64,000 nucleotides of DNA from an uncultured Roseicyclus sp. (GCA_947489665.1 CANLEH010000002.1:496001-560000), one strand, 5' to 3'. Shown: positions 1 through 9,650, counted from the first letter of the stretch. The notes: a model not told the origin generated them from the letters alone. A program made the numbers and translations.

Positions 1-1443
1 GCCGCGCATCTTGCCCTTGATCAGCGGGGCCTGGGTTTTGCGCCAGTCGATGATCTGCTTGTAGGAGGCCATCGTGCTTTCCTGTGCGCCGGTCTGTTTT
101 GCGACCGCACGCGCCAGATGCTCAGGTGCCACCGGCAGCCACGGCTTGGCTTCCGAGAAGCCGCCATTCTGGTTGTCGGCCACCCATGGGATCGGCGTGC
201 GGCAGCCGTCGCGGCCTTTGAACTTGGGCCAGAAGCGGATGCCGTAGGGGTCTTGCAGATCCTCGAAGGCGACATAGGCCTCTGTCAGGCCAAGTTCTTC
301 GCCCTGATAGAGGCAGACGGAGCCGCGCAGGCTGAGCAGCAGCCCGGCGTAAAGCCGGATCGCGTCATCATCCAACGCCCACCGCGTGGCGTGGCGCACG
401 ACATCGTGGTTGGAAAAGGCCCAACAGGCCCATCCATCGCCCACAGTGTTCTCATAATCTGAAAGGACCTTCACCACACGCTCGGCATCGGGTGTCAGGC
501 CCGAGAGGAATTCGAACGAGTAGCACATGTGCATCTTGTCGCCGCCCGACGTGTATTCGGACTGAATCTCAAGGCCGTATTGCGCATCGCCCACTTCGCC
601 CACGGCTGTGGCCGCCGGATATTCATCCATCACCGCACGCAAGCGGCGGAGGAAATCGAGGTTTTCGGGGCGGTTCTTGTCGTGGATGTGATCCTGCCAG
701 TTATAGGGGTTCACCTCGGGCGCGATGGTGGCATTGCGCGCCTCGGGATTGAGGGCGGGATTGTCGCGCAGTTCGGCGTCGTGGAAGTAGAAGTTGATCG
801 TGTCGAGGCGGAAGCCATCGACGCCGCGATCCAGCCAGAATCGCGCAACGGAAAGCAATTCTTCCTGCACGGCCGGGTTGTGGAAGTTCAGATCGGGCTG
901 CTCTTTGAGGAAGTTGTGCAGGTAATACTGCATCCGTTCGCCCGACCATTCCCAGGCCGAGCCGCCGAAGATCGACAACCAGTTATTGGGCGGCGTGCCG
1001 TCGGGCTTCGCGTCCGCCCAGACATACCAATCGGCCTTGGCGTTGGTCTTGTTCTGCTGGCTTTCCTGGAACCAGGGATGCTGGTTCGAGGTATGGCTGA
1101 GCACCAGGTCGATCAGCACCTTCAGCCCCAGATCGTGGGCGCGATTGATCAGCGCGTCGAAATCGCCAAGCGTGCCGAACATCGGATCGACGTCGCGGTA
1201 ATCGCTGACGTCATAGCCGAAATCGAGCATCGGTGAGCGGAAGAACGGGCTGATCCAGATCGCGTCGACGCCCAGATCGGCGATATGCTCCATCCGGTGG
1301 ATGATACCGGCCAGATCGCCGATACCATCGCCGTTGCTGTCCTGAAAACTGCGCGGGTAGATCTGATAGATCACCGCACCGCGCCACCAGTCCTTGTCGG
1401 GCGCGATGATGTCGCCTTGGGGCATGTCCTGCATCAGGTTCAT
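1..1443 (-). CDS. aglA: alpha-glucosidase (GH13), 3' end cut by window edge
   Basis: Hydrolyses imported alpha-glucosides (maltose, trehalose or sucrose type) to glucose in the cytoplasm. The first 481 residues are present and the gene runs off the left edge. GH13 signatures are visible: a YQIYPRSFQD start to the barrel, the nucleophile region GVDGFRLD (Asp near 214), the acid/base region AVGEVGD (Glu near 283) and FSNHDVVR (Asp near 347). It is the last visible gene of the leftward aglE-F-G-A operon, 14 bp after aglG. The family resemblance to AglA of Sinorhizobium is strong; exact substrate is inference. An ATPase gene (aglK) would be expected beyond the edge. Confidence 0.9.
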   Translation of the reverse strand, partial: MNLMQDMPQGDIIAPDKDWWRGAVIYQIYPRSFQDSNGDGIGDLAGIIHRMEHIADLGVDAIWISPFFRSPMLDFGYDVSDYRDVDPMFGTLGDFDALINRAHDLGLKVLIDLVLSHTSNQHPWFQESQQNKTNAKADWYVWADAKPDGTPPNNWLSIFGGSAWEWSGERMQYYLHNFLKEQPDLNFHNPAVQEELLSVARFWLDRGVDGFRLDTINFYFHDAELRDNPALNPEARNATIAPEVNPYNWQDHIHDKNRPENLDFLRRLRAVMDEYPAATAVGEVGDAQYGLEIQSEYTSGGDKMHMCYSFEFLSGLTPDAERVVKVLSDYENTVGDGWACWAFSNHDVVRHATRWALDDDAIRLYAGLLLSLRGSVCLYQGEELGLTEAYVAFEDLQDPYGIRFWPKFKGRDGCRTPIPWVADNQNGGFSEAKPWLPVAPEHLARAVAKQTGAQESTMASYKQIIDWRKTQAPLIKGKMRG

Positions 1444-1457
1444 GGCCGTATCGTTCC

Positions 1458-2606
1458 TTACTTGACAGAGCCGGCCAGCAGGCCGCGCACGAGGTAGCGT
1501 TGCATGGTGAAGAAGACGAGGAGCGGGACCGCGATCGACACGAACGCGGCCGTCGCAAGGATGCCCCAATCGCCACCGCGAGAGCCCAGAAGATCGTCTG
1601 CGATTTTCACTGTCATCACGGCTGCATCCCCTGCGGAGGGCAGGAAGACCTTGGCGACCAGCAGGTCATTCCATGTCCACAGGAACTGGAAGATCGCGAA
1701 GGAGGCCAAAGCCGGGAAGCTGAGCGGCAGGATGATCTTGGTAAAGATCTGGAAATCCGTGGCGCCATCGACTTTAGCGGATTCGATGATGTCGCGGGGC
1801 AAGCCCACCATGTAGTTGCGTAAGAGGTATATCGCGAGCGGGAGGCCGAACCCTGTATGGGCTAACCATATCCCCACGAAACTCTGCCCGATGCCCAACT
1901 GGTTGTGCAGGTTCAGGAGCGGCACGAGCGCCAGCTGCAAGGGCACCACAAGCAGGCCCACCACGGTCGCGATCAAAAGCCCTCTGCCCGGGAAATCCAT
2001 CCACGCCAGCGCATAGGCCGCAAAGGCCGCGATCAGGATCGGGATGATCGTCGCCGGGATCGTCACCGTCAGCGTGTTGATGAAGGCGCGGTCCATATTG
2101 TCGGCGGTCAGAACCGTTCGGTAATTGTCGAGCGTGAATTGCGGCGGCGTTTCGGCCACGAAGTAAACCCTCGGCGCGCCATCTATAGGCTCGGGCGACG
2201 TATAGACGTAGGAGCCGTCTGCGTTGACCTGAATGGTGCCACCATCGCGGTTCTCGGCCTCTGTCCCTGCCTCGAATGCACCGGGTTCCCGACCCCGCAA
2301 GCCATAGGCCGCGATGGAGCTTTCGCCATCCTCAAAGCTTTCGCGCACTTCCTCGGACTCGAAGATATTGCCTTCGATCACGAAGAGATTGCCCTGCTCG
2401 GTCGGCGTGGCGTCAGCACGCGTCCGATACGTCAGCTCCACCGAGAACGGTGCGACCCACCAGCCAGACGCCGCGATCTGATCACGATCGCGGAACGAGC
2501 TGACGAAGAGCCCCACGGTCGGGATCAGCCACGCGATCACGATCAGAAGCACCGCGATGTTGGTGACAAGGGAAAGGCTGCTTTTCTGTCCTGCGATATT
2601 GTCCAT
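1458..2606 (-). CDS. aglG: alpha-glucoside ABC transporter permease AglG
   Basis: Inner-membrane permease of the alpha-glucoside importer, 382 residues. After the first membrane segment (about residues 14-34) there is an extra-cytoplasmic stretch of roughly 115 residues, rich in acidic and polar residues, before the remaining five helices; AglG-type permeases are known to be longer than MalG for this reason. The EAA loop that contacts the ATPase is seen as ESAKVDGATDFQIFTKIILP near residue 280. It starts with MDNIAGQ behind a GGGGGAAGAG ribosome site, 12 bp downstream of aglF. Confidence 0.9.
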   Translation of the reverse strand: MDNIAGQKSSLSLVTNIAVLLIVIAWLIPTVGLFVSSFRDRDQIAASGWWVAPFSVELTYRTRADATPTEQGNLFVIEGNIFESEEVRESFEDGESSIAAYGLRGREPGAFEAGTEAENRDGGTIQVNADGSYVYTSPEPIDGAPRVYFVAETPPQFTLDNYRTVLTADNMDRAFINTLTVTIPATIIPILIAAFAAYALAWMDFPGRGLLIATVVGLLVVPLQLALVPLLNLHNQLGIGQSFVGIWLAHTGFGLPLAIYLLRNYMVGLPRDIIESAKVDGATDFQIFTKIILPLSFPALASFAIFQFLWTWNDLLVAKVFLPSAGDAAVMTVKIADDLLGSRGGDWGILATAAFVSIAVPLLVFFTMQRYLVRGLLAGSVK

Positions 2607-2618
2607 TGCTCTTCCCCC

Positions 2619-3599
2619 TCAGCGCATTTCTTTGCGCGCTTGCGCGATGTTCCAGACCATCACCGGCAAAACCACCAGCATGATCACGAAGGCCACAGCC
2701 GTGGCCTGCCCGTCGTCGCGGAACATGAAATCCATCATGAAGGACGGCAGAATTTCTGTTCCGAAATTGCCCCCCGTCATGGTGTAGACGATGTCGAAGA
2801 CCTTCAGGACCAGGATGGTGATCGTCGTCCAGACCACCACGATCGTGCCCATGATCTGCGGCACCTTGATCTTGAAGAAGACCTGGAACGGGTTCGCGCC
2901 GTCGATGATGGCGGCCTCCACCGTTTCCTCCGGGATACCGCGCAGGGCGGCGCTGAGGATCACCATGGCAAAGCCGGTCTGGATCCAGATCAGGATGATC
3001 ATCAGCAGGAAGTTGTTCCAAAACGGGATCTGGAGCGGGTCGATCCCCTCTTCCGCGCCGAAGTAGAAGCGGATGGCGTTGATGATGCCGATGTCACCGT
3101 CCTGGGCGTAGACGAAGCGCCAGATCAGCGAGGCGCCCACGAAACTGATTGCCATGGGCATGAAGACCAGCGACTTGGCGATGTTGCCCCAGCGCAGACG
3201 GTCGGTGAGCTGTGCGATAACCAGCCCCAGGAACGTGGCACCCGCAGGCACCACAAGCGCCCAAAGGATGTTGTTGAGGAAGGCTTGCCGGAAATCGGGG
3301 TTGTTGAAGAGGCGGGCGTAATTGCCGAGCCCAACGAATTCGTCGCCTGAGCGGTCGTAGAGCGAGCGGAAGAACGAGCCCACCACCGGGTACATCAGGT
3401 ACAGCCCCAGCGCGAACATGGCAGGGAACAGGAAAATCCACGGGCGGATCATATTGGCGCGGTTGATGTTGCGCCCCGCATTCACACCCCGTGCCGGGAA
3501 CAGCACCTTATCGATGAAGAGGTTGGCGAAGTAAAAATACCCCACGCAGCCGCCGACGCCGATGATGATCGTGATGATGCCTTGAATGACTGGCGACAT
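2619..3599 (-). CDS. aglF: alpha-glucoside ABC transporter permease AglF
   Basis: Partner permease to AglG, 326 residues with about eight hydrophobic segments and an EAA loop (EETVEAAIIDGANPFQVFFK). The ATG at 3597-3599 (MSPVIQG) was chosen because it follows a GGGGGGAGGG ribosome site by 8 bases; an upstream in-frame ATG at 3662 would add 21 residues with no family support. The gene lies 157 bp downstream of aglE, separated by a strong hairpin. Confidence 0.9.
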   Translation of the reverse strand: MSPVIQGIITIIIGVGGCVGYFYFANLFIDKVLFPARGVNAGRNINRANMIRPWIFLFPAMFALGLYLMYPVVGSFFRSLYDRSGDEFVGLGNYARLFNNPDFRQAFLNNILWALVVPAGATFLGLVIAQLTDRLRWGNIAKSLVFMPMAISFVGASLIWRFVYAQDGDIGIINAIRFYFGAEEGIDPLQIPFWNNFLLMIILIWIQTGFAMVILSAALRGIPEETVEAAIIDGANPFQVFFKIKVPQIMGTIVVVWTTITILVLKVFDIVYTMTGGNFGTEILPSFMMDFMFRDDGQATAVAFVIMLVVLPVMVWNIAQARKEMR

Positions 3600-3704
3600 G
3601 GTAAGCGCCCTCCCCCCGGTCGAATGGTGTTGGCGGATACGCTCGCGCCCGGCGGGCCACATCGGGCCGGTCGTTTACCGGTTTGTCCGGCTTGGTTGGC
3701 GTCC

Positions 3705-3724
3705 GGCCCGCAAACCTGCGGGCC
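3705..3724 (-). promoter_or_regulatory. intercistronic hairpin between aglE and aglF
   Basis: Perfect 8-bp stem GGCCCGCA / TGCGGGCC with a 4-base loop and no following T-run. In transporter operons such hairpins commonly protect the binding-protein message so that it is made in excess over the permeases. The role here is inferred from position. Confidence 0.5.
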
Positions 3725-3756
3725 GAGGCCGGTGTCATTTTCCGTGAGTGAACGGC

Positions 3757-5106
3757 TTACTGGATTTCGGACCAGCGATCCTGGATGCGACCTGCGACAG
3801 ACGCGGCGTCTTCACCGCCGACATAGTCGACCATGCCGGACCAGAAGATGCCCTGACCGATTTCCGACGGCATCAGGTCCGATGCGTCGAAGCGGAAGGT
3901 CGTGGCACCCAGCAGGATGTCGTTCATCTGACGCAACGTGTCCGAGGCGAACAGATCGCTGTTCACGCCCGAATGCGGTGTCAGGAAGCCCGACTGCGCC
4001 ATCCAGACTTCGTGGGCGATGGGCGTCTGCAGGAACGCGATCAGCGCCTGAGCGCCTGCGCTGTCCTGCGTGATGCCGAAGGCCGTGCCTGCACCCAGAA
4101 CGGGCGAGCCAAGGTCTTCACCAGCGAACGCGGGGAAGTAGAAGAAGTCGCTGTCCGCATCTTCCGGGAAGAAGGTCGGGATGAACGACGCCTGGCGGTG
4201 CATGTAGCATTCGGCCGGGAAGGTGAAGAGGCCGGCAGGGCTGTCGCGGAAGTCGGTAGAGGCCACAGCCTCGGACCCGCCATTGACCCAATCGTTGTTG
4301 CGCGCGAACGAGCCGAAGACTTCGATTGCGTTCACAACCGCTGGATCGTCAAACCCGATCTCGTTGGCAACCCACTGGTCATAGACCGACGGATCCTGCG
4401 TGCGCAGCATGATGTCTTCGACCCAGTCGGTGGCCGGCCAGCCGGTTGCAGCACCGGAACCCAGACCGATGCACCAAGGCGTCTCGCCGTCTGCCACGAT
4501 CTGCTCGGACAGCGCGATCAGGTCTTCCATGGTTTCGGGAATGTCGTAGCCCGCTTCATCGAAGGCTTCCGGCGAATACCAGACCAGCGATTTCACATCG
4601 ACCTTGTAGAAGAAGCCGTAAAGCGCCTCTTCCCCGTCGGGGCCAGCGGCAGTTGCCAGCGACACCCACGACTCACCGGCCGCATAGTTTTCGCGGATCC
4701 AGTCGGCGGTCTCTTCGCTCATCGGGGTCAGCTCACCGCGCGAGGCAAGGTCCGCGATCAAGCCGGGCTGCGGGAACACGGCCACGTTGGGCGCCGAATC
4801 GGCCTGGGTGGCGATCACGATGTCCTGCTCGAAGCTGTCGGAGCCGGAATATTCGACCACCGCGCCGGTCGCGGATTCGAAGTAGTCGAGGACCGAGTTC
4901 ACCAGTTCCGCGTCAGCACCCGTCCAGGGGCCGGTGATGGTGACGGTTTCACCCGCGAGGTCGAATGCCTCGGCGTAGGCGTTGTAGCTGTCCCAGTTAA
5001 AATCGCCTTCGCCAACGGCAAAAACGTGGTTGATGTGACCATCAGCCAGTGCGCCGCTCGCGGAAAGCGCCAGTGCAGCCGCACTGGCCAGATACATCTT
5101 CTTCAT
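3757..5106 (-). CDS. aglE: alpha-glucoside ABC transporter substrate-binding protein AglE
   Basis: Periplasmic binding protein, 449 residues, first gene of the operon. A Sec signal peptide is clear (MKKMYLASAAALALSASGALA, then DGH). The body is a type-1 ABC sugar-binding fold with the usual internal motifs (SDSFEQDIVIATQADSAPNV). The ATG at 5104-5106 follows GGGAGGT; an upstream in-frame ATG at 5241 would place 45 non-signal residues before the leader and is rejected. Transcribed leftward away from aglR, with a LacI-type palindrome about 70 bp upstream of its start. Confidence 0.92.
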   Translation of the reverse strand: MKKMYLASAAALALSASGALADGHINHVFAVGEGDFNWDSYNAYAEAFDLAGETVTITGPWTGADAELVNSVLDYFESATGAVVEYSGSDSFEQDIVIATQADSAPNVAVFPQPGLIADLASRGELTPMSEETADWIRENYAAGESWVSLATAAGPDGEEALYGFFYKVDVKSLVWYSPEAFDEAGYDIPETMEDLIALSEQIVADGETPWCIGLGSGAATGWPATDWVEDIMLRTQDPSVYDQWVANEIGFDDPAVVNAIEVFGSFARNNDWVNGGSEAVASTDFRDSPAGLFTFPAECYMHRQASFIPTFFPEDADSDFFYFPAFAGEDLGSPVLGAGTAFGITQDSAGAQALIAFLQTPIAHEVWMAQSGFLTPHSGVNSDLFASDTLRQMNDILLGATTFRFDASDLMPSEIGQGIFWSGMVDYVGGEDAASVAGRIQDRWSEIQ

Positions 5107-5176
5107 AGGTGACCTCCCAGTCAGTTTCGCGCGGGCCGTGTCGCCCGGCGCGTGCAGTGCCCCGCTGCGCTTTTCT

Positions 5177-5190
5177 CCAAAGCGCTTTGG
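5177..5190. promoter_or_regulatory. AglR operator candidate 1 (aglE side)
   Basis: Perfect 14-bp palindrome CCAAAGCGCTTTGG. The AAGCGCTT core is the classic LacI/GalR-family operator core. It sits in the control region between aglE and aglR and shares its core with the site at 5339-5356, so AglR repression of aglE and self-control are likely. Confidence 0.75.
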
Positions 5191-5338
5191 GTTGGCGACA
5201 CACTTGCCGATGCAACGGCCTGTGTCAATGAGACTCTGCAAACAACAGAAAAATCATGCAATTTTCGACTGAACGGTCAGGAAATCTGCATTTCCCCCTT
5301 TGACAGCATCGCCGCGCAGCCGCTAGCTTACCTCTGAT

Positions 5339-5356
5339 TTTCGAAGCGCTTTGAAA
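5339..5356. promoter_or_regulatory. AglR operator candidate 2 (aglR side)
   Basis: TTTCGAAGCGCTTTGAAA, an 18-base palindrome with a single mismatched pair, ending 11 bases before the aglR start codon. Binding here would block aglR expression directly. Same AAGCGCTT core as the site at 5177-5190; centres are about 164 bp apart, compatible with looping. Confidence 0.7.
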
Positions 5357-5367
5357 GCCAATTTCGT

Positions 5368-6402
5368 ATGAATCTCAAACAATTGTCCGAGTCGCTTGGG
5401 CTGAGCCAAACCACCGTCAGCCGCGCTTTGAACGGCTACCCCGAGGTTCGGGAAGAAACCCGGCTGCGGGTTCAGGCGGCGGCCGAGGCTGCGAATTACA
5501 CGCCGAACGCCAAGGCCCGTCGCCTGGCGACCGGGCGGGCGATGGCCATCGGGCACGTCATGCCCCTGACCGGCAAAGAGGAGCTGGTGAACCCGATCTT
5601 TGCGGATTTCATTGCAGGCGCGGGCGAGATCTATGCCCGCGAAGGCTATGACCTGCTGCTGTCGATGGTTCCGGCTGAGGGGACCGAGGCCGCCTATCGC
5701 CAGATGGCGGCCAATGCCTCCGTCGATGCCGTCATGGTCCAGGCCCCGACGATGGACGATCCGCGCGTTCCGCTGCTGCAGGAACTCGGCCTGCCCTTCC
5801 TCGTTCACGGGCGCACGGGTGCACCGGACGGGTATTCCTGGCTCGACGTGGCCAATATCCGCGCCTTTCGACGCGCCACAGACTTTCTGTTGGACCTGGG
5901 GCATCGCAAGATCGCATTGATCAACGGTCAGGAAACGCTCGATTTCGCCCGCCGCCGACGTCTGGGGTTCGAACAGGCCATGGCCGCGCGGGAGGTTTCG
6001 CCCAACGCCGCATGGATGCGCTCGGACGTGATGACCGAGCAATATGGCTACCGCGCCGCGTGCGAGATGCTGGATGCAGGCGACGGGCCCACGGCATTTC
6101 TCGCCTCGTCCATCATCCCCGCCATTGGGATCCGGCGCGCTGCTGGCGAGCGGGGCCTGCGGATCGGGCGCGATGTGTCGATCATCTGCCATGATGACGG
6201 CCTCAGCTATATGGGCAACGAGGGTATCAGCGCGCCAGATGGTCCGGCCTTCACCGCCACGCGGTCCTCGATCCGGGCCGCTGGTCAGCGGTGCGCGGAA
6301 ATCCTTCTCAGCCTGATCGACAATCCTAACCAGCCCGCCATCCAGGAACTTTGGGACACCGACCTTTCGCTTGGGCGATCCACCGGCCCTGCCCCCGCCT
6401 GA
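5368..6402 (+). CDS. aglR: LacI-family transcriptional regulator AglR
   Basis: DNA-binding repressor of the alpha-glucoside genes, 344 residues. The N-terminal helix-turn-helix is textbook LacI (MNLKQLSESLGLSQTTVSRA, followed by the hinge around NYTPNAKARRLATG), with a periplasmic-binding-protein-like sensor domain behind it. Divergent from aglE and followed within 30 bp by a GH1 glucosidase and then glucokinase, so it probably heads a rightward operon. The palindromes at 5177 and 5339 are its likely sites. Confidence 0.92.
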   Translation: MNLKQLSESLGLSQTTVSRALNGYPEVREETRLRVQAAAEAANYTPNAKARRLATGRAMAIGHVMPLTGKEELVNPIFADFIAGAGEIYAREGYDLLLSMVPAEGTEAAYRQMAANASVDAVMVQAPTMDDPRVPLLQELGLPFLVHGRTGAPDGYSWLDVANIRAFRRATDFLLDLGHRKIALINGQETLDFARRRRLGFEQAMAAREVSPNAAWMRSDVMTEQYGYRAACEMLDAGDGPTAFLASSIIPAIGIRRAAGERGLRIGRDVSIICHDDGLSYMGNEGISAPDGPAFTATRSSIRAAGQRCAEILLSLIDNPNQPAIQELWDTDLSLGRSTGPAPA

Positions 6403-6429
6403 CCCTTTCTGCCTAACAAGGACAGCACC

Positions 6430-7737
6430 ATGAACTTCACCCGCGCCGACTTTCCTGACGGCTTCCGCTTTGGCGTCGCCACGTCCGCCTATCAGATCGA
6501 AGGCCACCAGTTCGGCGGCGCTGGCCTGACCCATTGGGACAGTTTCGCCGGCACACCCGGCAACGTTGTGCGGTTCGAGAATGGCGCGCTGGCCTGCGAC
6601 CACTACAACCGGCTGGACGAGGATCTGGATCTGATCGCGGGGCTTGGCGCGGATGTCTATCGTTTCTCCACCTCGTGGGCGCGGGTCATGCCCGAGGGCA
6701 CCGGCGCCGTGAACGAAGAGGGTCTCGATTTTTATGACCGGCTGGTCGACGGGTTGCTGGAACGCGGCATCTCCCCTGCCCTGACGCTGTATCATTGGGA
6801 ACTTCCGCAGCCGCTGGCCGATATGGGCGGCTGGCGGAACGCGGACATGCCGAACTGGTTCGCGGACTATGCGGAGGTTGTGGCCGCGCGATTGGGCGAC
6901 CGGCTCTGGTCGCTGGCCCCGATCAACGAGCCTTGGTGCGTGGGCTGGCTGTCGCATTTCGATGGCCATCACGCGCCCGGCCTGCGCGACATCCGTGCCA
7001 CGGCCCGCGCGATGCACCATGTACTGGTCAGCCACGGGCGCGCCATTCAGGTGTGCAAAGGATTGGGCGTGCAAAATCTGGGCGCGGTCTGCAATTTCGA
7101 ATGGGCGACGCCCGCGACAGATGCCCCGGAAGACGTCGCCGCGGCCACACGTTACGACGCGATCTACAACCGCTTCTTCCTGGGTGGCCTTTTCAAGGGC
7201 GAATATCCGGCCGAAGTTCTGGAGGGGTTGGAGCCGCACCTGCCCCACGGCTGGCAAGACGATTTCCCGGTCATCCAATCCCCCCTCGATTGGGCCGGCA
7301 TCAACTTCTACACCCGCAAACGCATCGCGGACGTCCCCGGCGCGCCGTGGCCCGCCTATGCCGAGATGCCGACACAGGGGCCAACCACGGATATGGGGTG
7401 GGAGATCTATCCAGATGCCTTGCAGATGTTCCTGACCCGGATGGCGCGCGAATATACTGGCGATCTGCCGATCTTTGTGACCGAAAACGGCATGGCCTCG
7501 GCCACGGATCCGGACCCCGACCGCATCGATTACCTCGACCAGCACCTCAAAGCCGTGCAATCCGCAATTTCCGAAGGCGCGCCCGTGGCGGGCTATTTCG
7601 TGTGGTCGTTGATGGACAATTACGAATGGGCCTTGGGCTACGAGAAACGCTTTGGTTTGGTCCACGTCGATTTCGAGACCTTGGCAAGAACGCCCAAAGC
7701 GTCCTATCACGCCCTCGCTGAGTGGTGGCGCGCCTGA
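6430..7737 (+). CDS. GH1 beta-glucosidase
   Basis: Cytoplasmic family-1 beta-glucosidase, 435 residues, typical length. Seen in order: FRFGVATSAYQIEG near the start, TLYHWELPQPL, the acid/base motif INEPW, and the nucleophile motif FVTENGMAS, with the C-terminal WSLMDNYEWALGY. Lies 27 bp after aglR and 77 bp before glucokinase. Its presence beside an alpha-glucoside importer suggests the locus handles both anomers of short glucosides. Confidence 0.93.
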   Translation: MNFTRADFPDGFRFGVATSAYQIEGHQFGGAGLTHWDSFAGTPGNVVRFENGALACDHYNRLDEDLDLIAGLGADVYRFSTSWARVMPEGTGAVNEEGLDFYDRLVDGLLERGISPALTLYHWELPQPLADMGGWRNADMPNWFADYAEVVAARLGDRLWSLAPINEPWCVGWLSHFDGHHAPGLRDIRATARAMHHVLVSHGRAIQVCKGLGVQNLGAVCNFEWATPATDAPEDVAAATRYDAIYNRFFLGGLFKGEYPAEVLEGLEPHLPHGWQDDFPVIQSPLDWAGINFYTRKRIADVPGAPWPAYAEMPTQGPTTDMGWEIYPDALQMFLTRMAREYTGDLPIFVTENGMASATDPDPDRIDYLDQHLKAVQSAISEGAPVAGYFVWSLMDNYEWALGYEKRFGLVHVDFETLARTPKASYHALAEWWRA

Positions 7738-7814
7738 ACCGGCGCGGCATTGCACTTGGCGGCTTCGTCATTTATTTTGGCGATAAAAATTAAAACGACC
7801 CCGAAGGAACCCAC

Positions 7815-8753
7815 ATGTCCCGCTCGCTTGTAGCCGATATCGGCGGCACCAATACCCGTGTCGCTCTGGCCAGCGGCGCAGATGTGGACCGTGCGTCGGT
7901 CAAGCGCTTCAAGAATGCGGACCATGACAGCATAGGCCATGTGATCGCCCGCTTCCTTGAGGAAAGCGGCGTGGACCGTGACCGGATATCCGGTGTCTGC
8001 GTGGCGATGGCGGGGCCGGTCCATGATGGCGTGGGCACGCTGACCAATCTGGACTGGCGGATCGACAAGACCGTGTTGGCCGAGGCATTGACTGCCGAGA
8101 AGGTCGCGGTGCTGAACGATCTACAGGCACAAGGTCACGCGATCGGCCATATCGCGGCGGAGGATCTTGAAGTTGTGCTGCCGCAGCCGGACGTGCCGGA
8201 AACAGCCGCCAAGCTGGTGATCGGCCTGGGCACCGGGTTCAACACCTGCCCGGTCTTTGACACGGCAGCGGGGCGCTTTGTTCCGCCGTCCGAGGCGGGC
8301 CATGTCAGCCTTCCGGCGTCGATCCCTGCCCTGCACGCGCTGCTTGGTGCCTTGGGGGACGCCAAGGGCTTCCCATCGGTTGAAGAGGTTCTGTCCGGGC
8401 GCGGCGTCAGCAATTTGCACCGGGCGCTGCATGGCACCAAGGTTGAGCCTGCCGACGTGCTGGACCAGATCGCAGCCGGGGACAAAGCGGCCTGTGAAAC
8501 CGGCGCCCTGTTCGTGACGGTGTTGGGGGAAGTGGCAGGCAATCTAGCCCTGTCGCACCTGCCCTTTGGCGGCATTTACCTCGTGGGCGGCGTCACCCGC
8601 GCCTTTGCTCCGCATCTGGACCGCTTCGGCTTTGTCGATGCCTTCCGGGCCAAGGGCCGCTTTTCGAGCTTTATGGAGCAGTTCGGGATTAGCGTGGTCA
8701 GCGATGACTACGCGGCCCTGACGGGCTGCGCCAATCATCTTTCCCATCTTTAG
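7815..8753 (+). CDS. glk: glucokinase
   Basis: ATP-dependent phosphorylation of glucose released by the AglA and GH1 glucosidases. 312 residues, of the bacterial Glk (not ROK) type: the N-terminal phosphate loop VADIGGTNTRVALA, LNDLQAQGHAIG, IGLGTGFNTCPV and the EAGHVSLP motif. A GAAGGA ribosome site lies 5 bases before the ATG. Ends 6 bp from the end of a convergent gene. Confidence 0.92.
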   Translation: MSRSLVADIGGTNTRVALASGADVDRASVKRFKNADHDSIGHVIARFLEESGVDRDRISGVCVAMAGPVHDGVGTLTNLDWRIDKTVLAEALTAEKVAVLNDLQAQGHAIGHIAAEDLEVVLPQPDVPETAAKLVIGLGTGFNTCPVFDTAAGRFVPPSEAGHVSLPASIPALHALLGALGDAKGFPSVEEVLSGRGVSNLHRALHGTKVEPADVLDQIAAGDKAACETGALFVTVLGEVAGNLALSHLPFGGIYLVGGVTRAFAPHLDRFGFVDAFRAKGRFSSFMEQFGISVVSDDYAALTGCANHLSHL

Positions 8754-8759
8754 GCGCGT

Positions 8760-9650
8760 TTACGCGACCTCGTGACCGAGGGCGGCGGTATAGATTTCGA
8801 ACCAGTCGACACGGCTGAGATCGACTTTAACAGCGTCCGACAAGCCCTTGATCCGGTTGAGATTGTTTGTTCCCATTACAGGCAGGATATTGGCCGGGTG
8901 CCGCAGCAGCCACGCGACGGCCACGGCATCTGCGCCGACGCCTTGCTCAGCCCCGATCCGGTCCAGCACCGCACGCACGGCGGCCCCTTCGCTGCCAAAC
9001 AATGTACCCCCCGCCAGCGGCGACCAGGCCATCAGCGGCTGGTTCTGACGCTGGTGGAACGCCAGATCCCCATTGGTGAAGGGCGCGTGGTGCAGAACAG
9101 ACATCTCGATCTGGTTGGTGGCCAGCGGGGTTTCCATCGCGGATTGCAGCAGCTCCCAATCCCAGGGGCGGAAGTTTGACACACCCACCGCGCGGACCTT
9201 GCCGGAGGCGACCAGCTTGTCGAGGCAAGCGCCCGTTTCCGCATGATCCATCAGGGGATCGGGGCGGTGGATCAGCAACAGGTCGATGACGTCAATCGCC
9301 ATATCTTTCAGGGAGTTATCGACACAAGCTGAGATATACTCGGCACTCGTATCGTAGTACTTCACGCGCTTATCCGAGTGCTTTCCGATCGGGGCCACGA
9401 TATCGCATTTGGTGACGATCTCGATCTGATCGCGCAGTTGCGGGGCGGCTTTCAGACACTCGCCCAATAGCGCTTCGGCGATATAGCCGCCGTAGATGTC
9501 GGCCTGGTCCATCGTCGTGATGCCCTGCTCAAGACAGGCTTCGACCTTCGCCTGGATATGGGCGGGCGATGTATCGTCATCATCCCCCAGCCGCCACATG
9601 CCGTAGACGATTTGGGACATCTCAATGCCCCCAACATTCACGCGATCCAT
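8760..9650 (-). CDS. aldo/keto reductase (YdhF-like)
   Basis: NADPH-dependent oxidoreductase, 296 residues, AKR barrel. Catalytic residues are in place: Tyr in DQADIYGGY, Lys in IVTKCDI, His in LLIHRPDP, plus the cofactor-end motif PVMGTNN. The start codon abuts the stop of the flavin monooxygenase gene, so the two are co-translated and may act in one pathway, for example reducing an aldehyde made by the monooxygenase. Substrate unknown. Confidence 0.85.
   Translation of the reverse strand: MDRVNVGGIEMSQIVYGMWRLGDDDDTSPAHIQAKVEACLEQGITTMDQADIYGGYIAEALLGECLKAAPQLRDQIEIVTKCDIVAPIGKHSDKRVKYYDTSAEYISACVDNSLKDMAIDVIDLLLIHRPDPLMDHAETGACLDKLVASGKVRAVGVSNFRPWDWELLQSAMETPLATNQIEMSVLHHAPFTNGDLAFHQRQNQPLMAWSPLAGGTLFGSEGAAVRAVLDRIGAEQGVGADAVAVAWLLRHPANILPVMGTNNLNRIKGLSDAVKVDLSRVDWFEIYTAALGHEVA

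Noticed and set aside
1905-3350. 481-codon frame opposite the agl permeases
   Set aside because: Translation is dominated by His, Asp and Arg, typical of the complement of hydrophobic helices.
5323-7755. 810-codon open frame opposite aglR and the GH1 gene
   Set aside because: Antisense shadow of two well-supported genes; translation is rich in Arg, His and Gly with no domain signature.
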